Source: Streptomyces sp. NBC_00223 (lineage in GTDB: Bacteria; Actinomycetota; Actinomycetes; Streptomycetales; Streptomycetaceae). Taken from it: a stretch of DNA of 64,000 nucleotides. The notes below the pieces were generated by a model, which ran no database searches, was not told where the DNA came from, and saw only the letters and a program-made list of their open reading frames with translations. This document shows, piece by piece, positions 1 to 9,024 of this stretch. The stretch lies in assembly GCF_036199905.1 (NCBI RefSeq), contig NZ_CP108109.1, forward strand, positions 4,649,501-4,713,500, written 5' to 3'. Made by a program: the position numbers and the translations under genes. Position 1 is the first letter of the stretch, and the number at the start of each line of letters is the position of its first letter.

Positions 1-1
1 G

Positions 2-850
2 GGCGAGGTCGAGGGCGTGCCGCTGCCCCCGGTGCACGGCGGGGACACGCTCTTCGGGCCCGCCGTCGGCGAGGTCGTGGCCGCGCCCGACGACAGCCCG
101 CTGCGGCCCGGCGACACCGTCACGCACCTGCGCGGCTGGCGGGAGTACGCGCGGGTGGCCGTCGCCGAATGCGGCCCGCTCCGGGGGGAGTTGCCCGATC
201 CGGTCGCGTACCTCGCCCAGGGGTCGTCCGCGTACGGCGCGCTGACCCGGCTCGCGCAGGTGCGCGAGGGCGACACCGTCTTCGTCACCGGGGCGGCGGG
301 CGCGGTGGGCACGCTGGCGGGCCAGATCGCCCGGCTACTGGGTGCCGGGCGGGTGATCGGCAGCACCTCCTCGCCGGCGAAGGCCGAACGGCTGACCGCC
401 GAGCTGGGCTACGACGCCGTGGTGCTGCGCGGAACCGACCGCGGCGTCGCCGCGCAGCTCGCCGAGGCGGCGCCCGACGGCATCGACGTCCTGCTGGACA
501 CGGTCGGCGGCGAACAGCTGACCGCCGCCGTCGACGCGGCCCGCCCGGGGGCACGGTTCGCCCTGGTCGGCGCCCTGTCAGGGCAGTTGTCCGCCGGGCG
601 GGCCGGCGGCAGCTCACCCGTGGAGATCGACTCCTACCGGATCGTCGTCAAGGGGATCTCGCTGCGCGGCTACTCCGGCGCCGACCACCCCGACGTACAC
701 GCCGAATGGCTCGAACGCTTCGGCGGCTGGCTGCGCTCCGGCGACATCCGTTTCCCGTATTCGACGATCGCGGGCATCGATCGGGCTCCGTCGGCGTTGC
801 CCGAACTGATGGCGGGGCGGCACTTCGGGGCCGTCGTGGTGGAGCTGTAG
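2..850 (+). CDS. MDR-family NADPH:quinone oxidoreductase-like protein (5' truncated by window edge)
   Basis: The reading frame is open to the first bases, so the true start lies upstream of the window. What remains (about 280 aa) is the C-terminal bulk of a zinc-independent medium-chain dehydrogenase/reductase. The nucleotide-binding Rossmann loop VTGAAGAVGTLAGQIA is followed by a basic patch (STSSPAKAERL) typical of NADPH binding, then the second half with LLDTVGGEQL. Full family members are about 330-340 aa, so roughly 50 residues are missing. A MerR-type regulator follows 23 bp downstream on the same strand and could be co-transcribed. The family is clear; the substrate cannot be assigned. 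Confidence 0.85.
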   Translation, partial: GEVEGVPLPPVHGGDTLFGPAVGEVVAAPDDSPLRPGDTVTHLRGWREYARVAVAECGPLRGELPDPVAYLAQGSSAYGALTRLAQVREGDTVFVTGAAGAVGTLAGQIARLLGAGRVIGSTSSPAKAERLTAELGYDAVVLRGTDRGVAAQLAEAAPDGIDVLLDTVGGEQLTAAVDAARPGARFALVGALSGQLSAGRAGGSSPVEIDSYRIVVKGISLRGYSGADHPDVHAEWLERFGGWLRSGDIRFPYSTIAGIDRAPSALPELMAGRHFGAVVVEL

Positions 851-873
851 CTCATGGCGGGAGGCGGCGGCGG

Positions 874-1239
874 ATGCGGATCGGGGACGCGGCGGCAGCG
901 GCGGGCACGACCCCTCGGGCGCTGAGGTTCTACGAGCAGCGCGGGCTGCTGCCGCCGCCGTCCCGTACGGCGTCCGGCCAGCGGCGGTACGGGCCCGCCG
1001 AGGTCGCCAGGGTGCGGCTGATCCGGGAGCTGCTGGCCCTCGGGCTCACCGTCGAGGACCTGCGCGAGCGGGCGCACCGGCTGCACCTGCTCGCGGCGGA
1101 CCCCCGCCCCCGGTGCGGCTCGGGCGAGCACGCGGGCGCGTTCACGGATGTGGTCGCGCGCAGACTGGCGGCGCTGGACGCGGAGATCACCCGGCTGACG
1201 GCGCTGCGCGAGGCCCTGGCCGAACACGCGGGGGGCTGA
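874..1239 (+). CDS. MerR-family transcriptional regulator
   Basis: A 121-aa protein with an N-terminal winged helix-turn-helix: MRIGDAAAAAGTTPRALRFY, then a GLLPPPSRTASGQRRYG wing typical of MerR proteins. A helical C-terminal region follows, with one cysteine near residue 87 (RPRCGSGEH) and a coiled stretch ending TRLTALREALAEHAGG. MerR proteins bind spacer DNA between -35 and -10 as dimers. Placed 23 bp after the oxidoreductase, it may regulate that gene. The effector is unknown; one conserved-looking cysteine is not enough to call metal or redox sensing. Confidence 0.88.
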   Translation: MRIGDAAAAAGTTPRALRFYEQRGLLPPPSRTASGQRRYGPAEVARVRLIRELLALGLTVEDLRERAHRLHLLAADPRPRCGSGEHAGAFTDVVARRLAALDAEITRLTALREALAEHAGG

Positions 1240-1569
1240 CTGGCTGTTCGTTGTGGGCTTCGCGGCCGCGGGCTGACCGGCTGTTCGTTGTGGAGCACCT
1301 TCGCGATCGGGAGGCGGGCCGCCGAACGTGCCGGGGATCAGTGCGCCCAGGACGGCGATCCGCGATGCCCGCCGCCCACCGCGCGCTCACCGGGCTGACA
1401 CCGCGCGAGCGTTCGTGACCCCACGCGCGGTCCAGGACCTGCACCGCCCTCTGGTCGCCGCGGCCTGGGCGGCGACCGCTGCTCCCGGTGAAGGGACCGG
1501 GTCGGAGCGGAGCCCGCGGCGGGCCGCTTCCGGACGTTCGACTTAGTCCGTCGTCGGGGCGGGGTCCTT
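1240..1569. other. Intergenic region with a short direct repeat
   Basis: No supported gene. A near-identical 20-nt direct repeat (TGACTGGCTGTTCGTTGTGG and TGACCGGCTGTTCGTTGTGG) lies at about 1237-1256 and 1274-1293, just after the MerR stop. The remainder separates the convergent MerR and PucR-type genes and holds no strong terminator that I can see. Confidence 0.5.
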
Positions 1570-2604
1570 TCAGTCGGGGAGGAGGCGCCAGGCGGTGAGG
1601 GCGAGTCTGGCGCGGGTGAGGCCGGTCGGCCCGGTGAGTTCGATGGCGAGGGCCTTGCCGATCTGGTCGAGGCGGCGGGCCACGCTGCTGTGGTGCAGAT
1701 GGAGAAGGTCGGCGGCCTGACGCAGGGAGCCGGTGGCGCAGTAGGCGTCCAGCGTCTCCAGATCCTCCGGGTTGCCGGCCACGCGGACGATCGCCGCCAC
1801 GTCCGCGTTGTCCCGTACGGCGTCCTGCGGGATCTCGGCGAGGAGCGCCAGCGCGCCCAGATCGGCGTAGCGGATGACCGGTTCGCGTGAGGAGGTGAAG
1901 CGGAGCGCGGTGCGGGCCTGCCGCCAGGACCGGTCGGGGCTCGCGGCGGCGCCGACGCCCGCGCGTACACCCGCGGGAAAACGGGCGGGGTCCACGGTGG
2001 TCGCCAGGATGACACCCACGTCGGCGAGCAGCGCCGCCTTCACCGGGCGGCCCGGGCAGATGATGCCGCCGACCCGGTCGAGCGGCAGTCGCGAGCGTAC
2101 GGCCACGACGCGGACCGGCAGATCGACGGCGAAGCCCAGCAGCCGCAGCGCCCGGGCCCGCGCCGCCTCGTCGCTGTCGGAGCTGATCACCAGCTCGACG
2201 AGGGCGGGGTCGGCCATGGTGGTACGGGCCGGACCGTACCGCTCGACGGCGGCCGCGGCGGCGATCGCGAGCCGGTCGAGCAGCACGTCGTCGAGCGGAC
2301 TCGCCGGCCCGGGGCGTTCCAGCCACACCGTGCCGATCTCCTCGTCGTCGAGGGTGATCGGCGCCGTGCTGGACGCGGGTGACGGCGGGGCGGGTGCTTC
2401 CCCGCCGTCGGGCAGGACGCGGATCGCCCGCCCTGTGCCGTGGAGTCGAAGCCCGGCCACGCACTCGGCCAGCCCCGCCGAGGCCCGGGCGAGTGCCGGG
2501 AGGTCGACCCGTCTGCGCATCAGCGTGTCGTAGAACGCGACGACGCAGATCGCGCCTCCGACGTACGAGTCCAGCCCCGACAACCGTACGGCCAGTGCCT
2601 CCAT
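1570..2604 (-). CDS. PucR/CdaR-type helix-turn-helix regulator
   Basis: About 344 aa. An N-terminal sensor-like half and a middle GGDEF-like/CdaR-type segment (positions about 130-250) precede a C-terminal PucR-type HTH with the hallmark LRQAADLLHLHHSSVARRLDQIGKAL, in which the conserved H-x-S/N-x-V/T-x-x-R-L pattern of PucR-family proteins is visible. The start at 2604 (MEALAVRLSG) is preferred; an in-frame GTG at 2625 is possible, and neither has a strong Shine-Dalgarno sequence. It is divergent from the alpha/beta hydrolase that begins 120 bp away, so it may control that gene. The ligand is unknown. Confidence 0.8.
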   Translation of the reverse strand: MEALAVRLSGLDSYVGGAICVVAFYDTLMRRRVDLPALARASAGLAECVAGLRLHGTGRAIRVLPDGGEAPAPPSPASSTAPITLDDEEIGTVWLERPGPASPLDDVLLDRLAIAAAAAVERYGPARTTMADPALVELVISSDSDEAARARALRLLGFAVDLPVRVVAVRSRLPLDRVGGIICPGRPVKAALLADVGVILATTVDPARFPAGVRAGVGAAASPDRSWRQARTALRFTSSREPVIRYADLGALALLAEIPQDAVRDNADVAAIVRVAGNPEDLETLDAYCATGSLRQAADLLHLHHSSVARRLDQIGKALAIELTGPTGLTRARLALTAWRLLPD

Positions 2605-2723
2605 ACCAGGAGGATAGGGCGGCACGCGCGGGGAGGAGAGGCGCCGATCGGTGCGCGATCCGGGCGGGATGCCCGACGGACGGCGGATGACCGTGTGGGG
2701 CGACGGCCGTGAGGATGGGCGTC

Positions 2724-3620
2724 ATGAATCCCGAACTCGAAGCGTTCATCCCGCTGTTGCCCAAGCTCGACCTGAACGACCCGGTCGCCGCGCGCAAGAT
2801 CTTCGCCGACCTGGCCTCCTCTCGGCCGGCGCCGGACACCTCCGGCCTGGAGATCAACTCCCTCACCGTGCCCGGCGATCCGGACGTGCCGGTACGGATC
2901 TACCGGCCGCACGAGGCGCGCGGCGTCCTCATCTGGCTGCACGGCGGCGGATGGGTCTGCGGCGGCCTGGACAGCGAACACCCGTGGGCCGCCCGGATCG
3001 CCTCCGCCTCCGGAGCGGTGGTGATCTCGGTGGACTACCGGCTGGCGCCCGAGCACCGGTTCCCGGCCGCTCTGGACGACTCCTACGCCGTGCTGACGTG
3101 GACGGCCGAGCACGCGGCCGAACTCGGCGTCGACCCGGAGCGGATCGCGATCGGCGGTCACAGCTCCGGCTCGTCGCTCGCGGCCGCGGTGGCGTTGCGG
3201 GCGCGGGACGAGCAGGGGCCGTCGATCCGCTTCCAGCTGCTCAACGAGCCCCCGCTCGACGACCGGCAACAGACGTGGTCGGCGCGGAACTTCACCGATA
3301 CGCCCTGGTCGAATCGCGACCGGGTCTCCGAGGCGTGGGGGCACTACCTGGGTTCCGCGCCGGCCACTCCGTACGCGGCTCCGGCGCGGGCGGCCGACCT
3401 GTCCGGCCTGCCGCCCGCCTACGTCTCCGCCTCGGAGTTCGACCCGAACCGGGACGAGGACATCGACTACGCGCGGCGCCTGCTGGAGGCGGGCGTGTCG
3501 GTCGAACTGCACCAGTGGCCCGGCGCCTTCCACGGCTCGCAGGCGATCCTGTCCGCGGACATCTCCCAGCGGCAGATCGCCGAACTCGCCGCGGCCGTAC
3601 GCCGCGCGATGGCCGACTGA
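2724..3620 (+). CDS. Alpha/beta hydrolase (hormone-sensitive-lipase-like esterase)
   Basis: About 298 aa. The HSL-family oxyanion-hole motif HGGG is at LIWLHGGGWVCGG. The nucleophile elbow is GGHSSGSSLA (G-x-S-x-G, a deviation from the more usual GDSAG). The acid is likely Asp in SEFDPNRDED and the catalytic His is in AFHGSQ near the C terminus. Start 2724 is chosen because GAGG lies 9 nt upstream; in-frame ATG 2715 and GTG 2709 are alternatives. Predicted to be a cytoplasmic carboxylesterase with unknown substrate. Divergent from the PucR-type regulator, a plausible controller. Confidence 0.88.
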   Translation: MNPELEAFIPLLPKLDLNDPVAARKIFADLASSRPAPDTSGLEINSLTVPGDPDVPVRIYRPHEARGVLIWLHGGGWVCGGLDSEHPWAARIASASGAVVISVDYRLAPEHRFPAALDDSYAVLTWTAEHAAELGVDPERIAIGGHSSGSSLAAAVALRARDEQGPSIRFQLLNEPPLDDRQQTWSARNFTDTPWSNRDRVSEAWGHYLGSAPATPYAAPARAADLSGLPPAYVSASEFDPNRDEDIDYARRLLEAGVSVELHQWPGAFHGSQAILSADISQRQIAELAAAVRRAMAD

Positions 3621-3719
3621 CCGTCCGCCCCCGGCCGGCGGCCGGCCACGACCCGCCGGTCAGCCGGTCAGTCGGCCGGTCGTTCGGTCGTCCGGTCAGT
3701 CGGTCGTCCGGTCAGCCGG
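3621..3719. repeat. GGTCAGTCGGTCGT simple-sequence repeat region, target of an IS insertion
   Basis: A run of imperfect units of the type CCGGTCAGTCGGTCGT follows the hydrolase stop. The first ISAs1 element inserted at its 3' edge; 3711-3719 (GTCAGCCGG) is one copy of the 9-bp target duplication, the other being 5076-5084. Confidence 0.7.
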
Positions 3720-5075
3720 CAGGGCTTGATCAAGTTCCGGTGAGGTCGGGCTTGGGGGTGATGCCCAGGATGGGGAGGGCTCGTTGTGGTTGGTCGCGGA
3801 TGGCGCGGGTGGTCTTGGCGATGTTGGTCGCTCCGAGGGTTTTGAGGGCTCCGATGGCGAGGTTGCGGAAGGCGGCCATGGTGCGGGGTGCGTTGCCGGC
3901 GTGGACGGTGGAGGCGTCCTCGGCGAAGGTGCGGTCGCGGATGTGGTGCTGAGCCTCCACGATCCAGTGTCCGCGCAGGTAGGAGGCGAGTTCGGCCGGT
4001 TTTGCCTGGTGGGCGTCGAGACTGGTGACCGCGTAGACGGTCTCGCGGGTCTCCTTCGCGCCGGCCGCCTTGCGGCGGCGGTGGACGCGGATGGCGAGCT
4101 TGGCGTGGGGGAAGGCGATGCCGCCGAGGTTGTCGGCGATGGCGAGGGTCTTGATCGAGCGGGACTCGCGGCGGCCGTGCCCTGTGTTCGAGTTGGTGTG
4201 CTGGACCGCCACCGCGTTCCAGTCCAGACCGTCCAACTGCGTCCAGACGATGGGCTGGTTGGGCTTGACGACCGCGACGTAGTGCGCCTTCTTGACCTCG
4301 ACCAGCCAGGTGACGTTGGCCTTCACGGTGTGCAGTGCGTCGAAGGTGACCACCTCCCCGTCCAGGTCGAGCGGTGCGAGCAGGGGCCGGAAGTGCCGCA
4401 CCTCGTTGGTCTTGGACCCGACCTCGGCCTGGGCGAGGGTGACCGGGCGGCCGTGGGTGACGGCGGACAGCAGGTGCCGGCGGGGCTGGTCCAGGCGGGC
4501 GGAGCCGCGCAGTGCCTTGCCGTCCACGGCGATCACCCGCCGTCCACCCGGGGCATCTGCGGTCGCAGCGGCGTGGCGGTGGACCAGCCAGGCGCCCACA
4601 GCCGCGTCGAGTGCGTCGGCGTCGAGGCGTTCGAGGAGCCGCCCGATCGCCGACCTGGACGGCGCGTGCCGCCGGCGCAGCAGGTGACGGCGGACACCGA
4701 GGGTGGCGAGCAGTCGGGCGTCAGCGCGGGCGCCCCACTCGGCGAGTTCGTCGATGGTCCGGGCTCCGGAGACCGCGGCTGCCGCGCAGACCAGCAAGAT
4801 CGAGGCCAGCGAGTACCAGCGGCCCCGCCGGGAACGCGGATCAGGAACCGCTTCCAGGCAGACGCGCAGGTCAGGCACATCGTTTGGCTCAAGAGGACCC
4901 AACTTGGCCAACACAGCAGGGATCGAGGAAGATGAGACAGCGGACACGGGAACCTCTTTGATCACTCGGCTTCGACACCTGAATGATCACGGACCCCGTG
5001 TCCGCTCCCTCATCCACCCCAACCCGCCCCAACCTCAGACGGGTTGGACGATCCCGGGAACTTGCACAAGCCCTG
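3720..5075 (-). mobile_element. ISAs1-family insertion sequence, type A copy 1
   Basis: 1356 bp with terminal inverted repeats CAGGGCTTGATCAAGTTCC (left) and CAGGGCTTGTGCAAGTTCC (right end, complement). It is flanked by a perfect 9-bp direct repeat GTCAGCCGG (3711-3719 and 5076-5084), consistent with ISAs1-family target duplications. It carries one transposase gene on the minus strand. A second copy of identical length and near-identical sequence lies at 13392-14747 in the opposite orientation. Confidence 0.92.
3730..4947 (-). CDS. ISAs1-family transposase (type A copy 1)
   Basis: About 405 aa. It carries the H-repeat/ISAs1 N-terminal domain (VPDPRSRRGRWYSLASILLV) and a DDE-type catalytic core: IAVDGKALRGS for the first Asp, VVTFDALHT for the second, and GHWIVEAQHHIRDRTFAED containing the Glu region. 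The start is placed at the GTG at 4947 because AGAGG sits 5 nt upstream; an upstream in-frame ATG at 4965 is weaker. It differs from copy 2 at only a few positions (for example SRRGRW here versus SRRDRW, and FPHAK versus FPYAK), so both appear intact. Confidence 0.92.
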   Translation of the reverse strand: MSAVSSSSIPAVLAKLGPLEPNDVPDLRVCLEAVPDPRSRRGRWYSLASILLVCAAAAVSGARTIDELAEWGARADARLLATLGVRRHLLRRRHAPSRSAIGRLLERLDADALDAAVGAWLVHRHAAATADAPGGRRVIAVDGKALRGSARLDQPRRHLLSAVTHGRPVTLAQAEVGSKTNEVRHFRPLLAPLDLDGEVVTFDALHTVKANVTWLVEVKKAHYVAVVKPNQPIVWTQLDGLDWNAVAVQHTNSNTGHGRRESRSIKTLAIADNLGGIAFPHAKLAIRVHRRRKAAGAKETRETVYAVTSLDAHQAKPAELASYLRGHWIVEAQHHIRDRTFAEDASTVHAGNAPRTMAAFRNLAIGALKTLGATNIAKTTRAIRDQPQRALPILGITPKPDLTGT

Positions 5076-5205
5076 GTCAGCCGGCCGGCCGCGATGTGCG
5101 TCGACCATACGGGATTGTCTGAAAGATGGTCCGAACACATGACATGGCTCTCTATCGCAAGAACACATTCATCGCGACCCGGATAAACCATCGTGCCCCA
5201 TATGG

Positions 5206-6600
5206 CAGGGCGGCGTCGTTCAGACGGTCTGACCGGCTTGATGGCGATTCATGTGGCTCGGCTGGCCGCCATATCCGTAGACCGGGCCGGAACGGAGGCA
5301 GGCACGGCCTCCGGGTGATCATGAGGTGTCGAGTCCCTGATCACCGCAACGGAAGACCGTGCCTGGCCGCTCATCATCGCCCATCCCTGCCAGTCTGGGC
5401 CAGCTCACTACCGCCCGGCCTCCCGCGCCCGAGGAACATCCGGAACTGCTGGACTGTCTCGCCGTGGTACCCGATCCGCGCCGGGCCAAGGGCCGCCGCC
5501 ATCCCCTCGCCTTCGTCCTCGCGCTGACCGCCTGCGCGGTGCTGGCCGGCGCGAGATCCCTGACCGCGATCGCGGAGTGGGCCGCAGACGCCCCGGCCAC
5601 CGTGCTTGCCGCCCTCGGCGGCCCGAACCGGGAACCCAGCGGCCCGACCGCTCCGGCCGAGGCCACCGTGCGCCGAATCCTGCAACGCATCGACGGCAAC
5701 GCACTCGACAACGCGATCGGCACCTGGCTCGCCGCTCGGGACCCCGGCCGCACACCGAGGGACCAGGACCTGTTCAAGCAGTCCCGGCGTTCCCTGGCCG
5801 TGGACGGAAAGACGGTGCGGGGCGCCCGCCGCGCGGACGGCAGCCAAGTCCACCTCCTTGCCGCGATGACCGGCACCGGCCTGGTCACCGCCCAGCGCGA
5901 GGTGGACGGCAAGACCAACGAAATCACCGTCTTCCGGCCCCTGCTCGCAGAGCTCGACCTGACCGACACCGTGGTCACCTTCGACGCCCTGCACTCCCAG
6001 ACCGCGCACGCCCGCTTCCTCGTCGAGGACAAGAAAGCCCACTACATCGCCGTGATCAAGGGGAACCAGCCGTTGCTGCACAAACGCCTCAAGCACCTGC
6101 CCTGGCGAGACGTGCCGTTGCTGGACAAGACCCGCGCCACCGCGCACGGCCGCAACGAGATCCGCCGGGTCAAGACCGCCACCGTCGCCGACCTGGACTT
6201 CCCGCACGCCGCGCAGGCCGTCCAGATCGTGCGCCGCCGCCGCATCGTCGCCACTGGCAAGGTCACTCTCGAACGCGTCTACGCGGTCACCGACCTGGCC
6301 GCCGAGCAAGCACAGGCCGACGAAATCGCGCACCACGTCCGCGGACACTGGGGCATCGAGAACCAACTCCACCACATACGCGACACCACCTACGCCGAGG
6401 ACGCCTCCCGCGTCCGCACCGGCACAGCCCCACGAGCCATGGCCAGCCTCCGCAACCTCGCCATCGGAGCCCTCCGCCTCGCCGGACACACCGGCATCGC
6501 CGCCAGTCTCCGCCACCACGCACGCGACGCCACCCGCCCGCTCGCCACCCTCGGCATCACGTGATCAAACCGGACCAAGCGACTGAACGACACCGCCCTG
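5206..6600 (+). mobile_element. ISAs1-family insertion sequence, type B copy 1
   Basis: 1395 bp. The ends are CAGGGCGGCGTCGTTCAG (left) and, on the complement of the right end, CAGGGCGGTGTCGTTCAG. It is flanked by an 11-bp direct repeat. It lies only 130 bp from type A copy 1 and is the same sequence, as far as read, as the copy at 25667-27061. Confidence 0.92.
5359..6564 (+). CDS. ISAs1-family transposase (type B copy 1)
   Basis: 401 aa with a GTG start preceded by GGAAG. It is a different ISAs1 lineage from type A: N-terminal VPDPRRAKGRRHPLAFVLAL, then LAVDGKTVRGARR (first Asp), TVVTFDALHSQ (second Asp) and GHWGIENQLHHIRDTTYAED (Glu region, canonical for the family). The reading frame is intact. 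The protein sequence is identical to the copy at 25820-27025, suggesting recent spread or recombination between the two. Confidence 0.93.
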   Translation: MPGRSSSPIPASLGQLTTARPPAPEEHPELLDCLAVVPDPRRAKGRRHPLAFVLALTACAVLAGARSLTAIAEWAADAPATVLAALGGPNREPSGPTAPAEATVRRILQRIDGNALDNAIGTWLAARDPGRTPRDQDLFKQSRRSLAVDGKTVRGARRADGSQVHLLAAMTGTGLVTAQREVDGKTNEITVFRPLLAELDLTDTVVTFDALHSQTAHARFLVEDKKAHYIAVIKGNQPLLHKRLKHLPWRDVPLLDKTRATAHGRNEIRRVKTATVADLDFPHAAQAVQIVRRRRIVATGKVTLERVYAVTDLAAEQAQADEIAHHVRGHWGIENQLHHIRDTTYAEDASRVRTGTAPRAMASLRNLAIGALRLAGHTGIAASLRHHARDATRPLATLGIT

Positions 6601-7466
6601 GCCCCATATGGGATCGCTGTTATCCGACGGCAACCGCACATACGGCGAACTGGCCGACGCCCACCGTTTCCAGCGGACTGGTCAAAGGGCTCCGGCTGCC
6701 CATCGAGTCCTGTCTGGAGACGTATCCGGATCTCGTCTCGATCCAGGAGGCGAAGAACGCGGTCCAAAGAACCTGTATGGCCCGCTTCGGATTCGATTTC
6801 AACCCTCCACCCGCGGACCAGGTCCCCCCGATCTCCTACGACTCGGCAAATCTGGCGCGTAGGTACGGTGTCAGCGATCCGCGACTGGCACAGCGCGATG
6901 GCTATCAGCTGCCGGCGTCACAGAACCGCAAGGTGACGTCGTACGACTTCTACGACGTCAACGCCGACATGGTGTACGACCTTTTCGTTCCGAAGGGCGC
7001 GAAACTTCCCGCGACATACCACGGTGTGCCGATACCGGAAGGCGGTTGCGTAGGAGAGTCCGACCGAGTGGTCGGCACCTTCGACGAGACGCCGGCCGGC
7101 CGGATCGACACACAGAACTGGGAGCGGATGAAGAAGGACCCGCGCGTGCTCGCCGCCGACCGGTCCTGGTCGGCGTGCATGAAGACCAAGGGCTACGCCG
7201 TCGGCAATCCGTATGACGCGCTCAACCTCGCGTTCTCCTCCCAGGGAATCCAGCTCTCGCGCGAGATCTCCATGGCCGTGGCCGACGTCGCCTGCAAGAC
7301 GAGCACCGGTCTGGTCACGGTCTACTTCTCGGTCGAGACCCAGTTGCAGAACCAGGCCATCAAGGCTCAGCGGAGCCGGCTCGACGCGGCGGACTACGGT
7401 CAGCAGCTCATCGGCCTGTACCGGGTGTTCGAGAAGTACGAAGCACCTCTTCGCAACACCGCATGA
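6601..7466 (+). pseudogene. 5'-truncated secreted/lipoprotein-like hypothetical protein
   Basis: The frame ending at 7466 encodes about 280 aa with recognisable coding character (LPIESCLETYP onward, CMARFGFDFNPP, and CMKTKGYAVGNPYDA near residue 200), but it has no usable start codon or signal peptide before it runs into the type B IS. Pre-insertion sequence can be rebuilt using the 11-bp duplication. It continues upstream in frame only to a TGA at 5140-5142, again without a start. The 5' end was therefore already lost or frameshifted before the IS arrived. The paired-cysteine pattern suggests an exported protein; function is unknown. Confidence 0.6.
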
Positions 7467-7473
7467 TGAACCG

Positions 7474-7845
7474 GTGAGTGATACGACCGCCTCCGCCTCC
7501 CGCGCCGCCTGGGCGGTGCCCGCTGCCGTCAACACCGTGCTCGGTTGCGTCGGGACCTTTCCGCTGGGCCTGCTCTGGACATTTCTGGCGGACCACCCGC
7601 TGGCGTCGATCGGGCTGACCCACCGTGATCCGACCGACAACGACGGAGTCCTTCCGTGGCTGGTGCTGCTGATCCTCGTGGTGGGGGTCTACTGCGCGCT
7701 GTGGGCGGCGGCGAACATCGCCGTACGCAGGTGGACCAGGCTCCCGGGGCGTCCCTACTGGGTGTTCACCGTGATCGTCACGCTCGTTCCCGCCACCGTG
7801 TTCGCGATCTTCCCCGACCTGTGGCAAGCCCTGGAGCGGTCCTGA
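7474..7845 (+). CDS. Small membrane protein
   Basis: 123 aa from a GTG at 7474, 8 nt after the preceding stop. Three hydrophobic segments are visible: about residues 10-35 (AVPAAVNTVLGCVGTFPLGL), 57-78 (LPWLVLLILVVGVYCALWAA) and 97-114 (WVFTVIVTLVPATVFAIF). No catalytic motif is seen. The short spacing suggests it was co-transcribed with the truncated upstream gene. Function unknown. Confidence 0.7.
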   Translation: MSDTTASASRAAWAVPAAVNTVLGCVGTFPLGLLWTFLADHPLASIGLTHRDPTDNDGVLPWLVLLILVVGVYCALWAAANIAVRRWTRLPGRPYWVFTVIVTLVPATVFAIFPDLWQALERS

Positions 7846-7849
7846 CCGC

Positions 7850-7885
7850 CACAGGCCCGACGAAACCCGACGAAACCCGATGAAA
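7850..7885. repeat. Short CGACGAAACC tandem repeat
   Basis: CGACGAAACC occurs twice in tandem, followed by a degenerate CGATGAAAG, directly before the AGAGGA ribosome-binding site of the M15 peptidase gene. It may simply be slippage. Confidence 0.5.
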
Positions 7886-7893
7886 GAGGAATC

Positions 7894-8631
7894 GTGCCGA
7901 TGACATCAACCCGGCGCATGTTCGTGCGCTCAGCGATCGGTGTCGCCGCGGCCGCGACGGCGGGGTCGCTGCTGACCGATACCGCGTTCGCGGACACCCC
8001 GCCTCCGCCCGGCCGGCTGAGTACGGCCGGCGCCGCCCGCGCCCAGCGGGACGCGGCGCGGGTCCAGCCCGGCGCGCGGTCCGCCAACGGCTGGACCGTC
8101 AACACCGCCTCCGACGCCGGGGGCAGCGTGTGGACGCGTCCGATACCCGGGACCGGCTGCGAGGTCCAGGTGGCGATCGGGGACGTGGAGATCATCCTCG
8201 TGCACTGCGTCCGCCGTTTCCACTACGAGATCGAGTCCCTGCGCCCTGGCGACGTCGTCGGCTTCAAGAGCCCCGGCACGGTGAAGGGCCACGCGTCCAA
8301 CCATGCTTCCGGCACCGCGCTCGACATCCGGCCCGGAAGCTATCCGCCGGGAGTCCGCGGCGGCTTCCACCCGTACCAGGTCGATGTCATCCGGGACATC
8401 CTGGCCGAGTGCGACGGCGTCGTGACCTGGGGCGGGGACTTCAGGATCCCCGACGAGGCCCACTTCGAGATCGGTCTCGCCCCGGCCGATCCGCGCGTCC
8501 ACCGGCTGGCGGACAAGCTCCGTGACTGGCGGATCAACCGGCCCGGGCAGGGAGCGGGTGTCCTGGTCGACCCGATGAACGCCGCACGCCGTGCCGCCGC
8601 GCTGACATTGGCACGGACGCAGGCCGCCTGA
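7894..8631 (+). CDS. Tat-exported M15-type peptidase (D-Ala-D-Ala carboxypeptidase-like)
   Basis: 245 aa. The N-terminal twin-arginine signal STRRMFVRSAIGVAAAATAG is followed by an AFADT-type cleavage region near residue 34. The peptidase M15 zinc site is visible as SNHASGTALDIRP (H and D ligands) and EAHFEIG (final His ligand). It is expected to act on peptidoglycan stem peptides outside the membrane after folding in the cytoplasm. The start is the GTG at 7894 with AGAGGA upstream; the ATG two codons later is also possible. Substrate specificity (carboxypeptidase or endopeptidase) is not evident. Confidence 0.82.
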   Translation: MPMTSTRRMFVRSAIGVAAAATAGSLLTDTAFADTPPPPGRLSTAGAARAQRDAARVQPGARSANGWTVNTASDAGGSVWTRPIPGTGCEVQVAIGDVEIILVHCVRRFHYEIESLRPGDVVGFKSPGTVKGHASNHASGTALDIRPGSYPPGVRGGFHPYQVDVIRDILAECDGVVTWGGDFRIPDEAHFEIGLAPADPRVHRLADKLRDWRINRPGQGAGVLVDPMNAARRAAALTLARTQAA

Positions 8632-9024
8632 CGATCCCAGCGGCGCCGGCACGGGTCCGTACGTCGTACACAGCCGGTTTCGTACGGCGGTTCGCCGCAG
8701 TTTCCCCGAGCGGGGGACTGCGGCGTTCTGCGTGTCGGCGCGCGGGAAGGCCCGCGGGCCGGGCGCGCGATCGGTTCGGCGCTCCGGACCGATCAGAGCT
8801 CAGGCGCCCTTGTCCCCCTTGGGATGAAGCACGGCTTCAGCGATCCCGCGGACCCGGTCGAGCGTGATACCGGTCCGGTGACGAAGCGCACGCACCTGCC
8901 AGGAGGTGTGACTGAGCCCTTCTGTTGGCCAGTTGAGCCGGGGCAGCCCGCGCGCCGCCGACCTCCGGCCCTTTCGTACGTGAATCCGTTGGCTGGCTTC
9001 CGGGACCATCTCTAGGCTGACCTC
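8632..9024. other. Intergenic region with a possible gene-end remnant on the minus strand
   Basis: Apart from the hairpin at 8693-8725, no gene is supported. On the minus strand from about 8990 to 8800 a frame reads LSHTSWQVRALRHRTGITLD and ends in a stop. It looks like the helical C-terminal tail of a regulator, but lacks an upstream gene in the same frame. It may be a decayed remnant. Confidence 0.4.
8693..8725 (+). terminator. Rho-independent-type hairpin after the M15 peptidase gene
   Basis: CGCCGCAGT (8693-8701) pairs with ACTGCGGCG (8717-8725), with further CCCC/GGGG pairing inside. It sits 60 bp after the stop. No U-tract follows, as is common for high-GC actinobacterial terminators. 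Confidence 0.65.

Larger units (their letters stand above)
5195..6611. repeat. 11-bp target-site duplication of ISAs1 type B copy 1
   Basis: GCCCCATATGG occurs at 5195-5205 and again at 6601-6611, exactly flanking the element at 5206-6600. This fixes both ends of the IS and shows simple transposition into this site. Confidence 0.9.
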
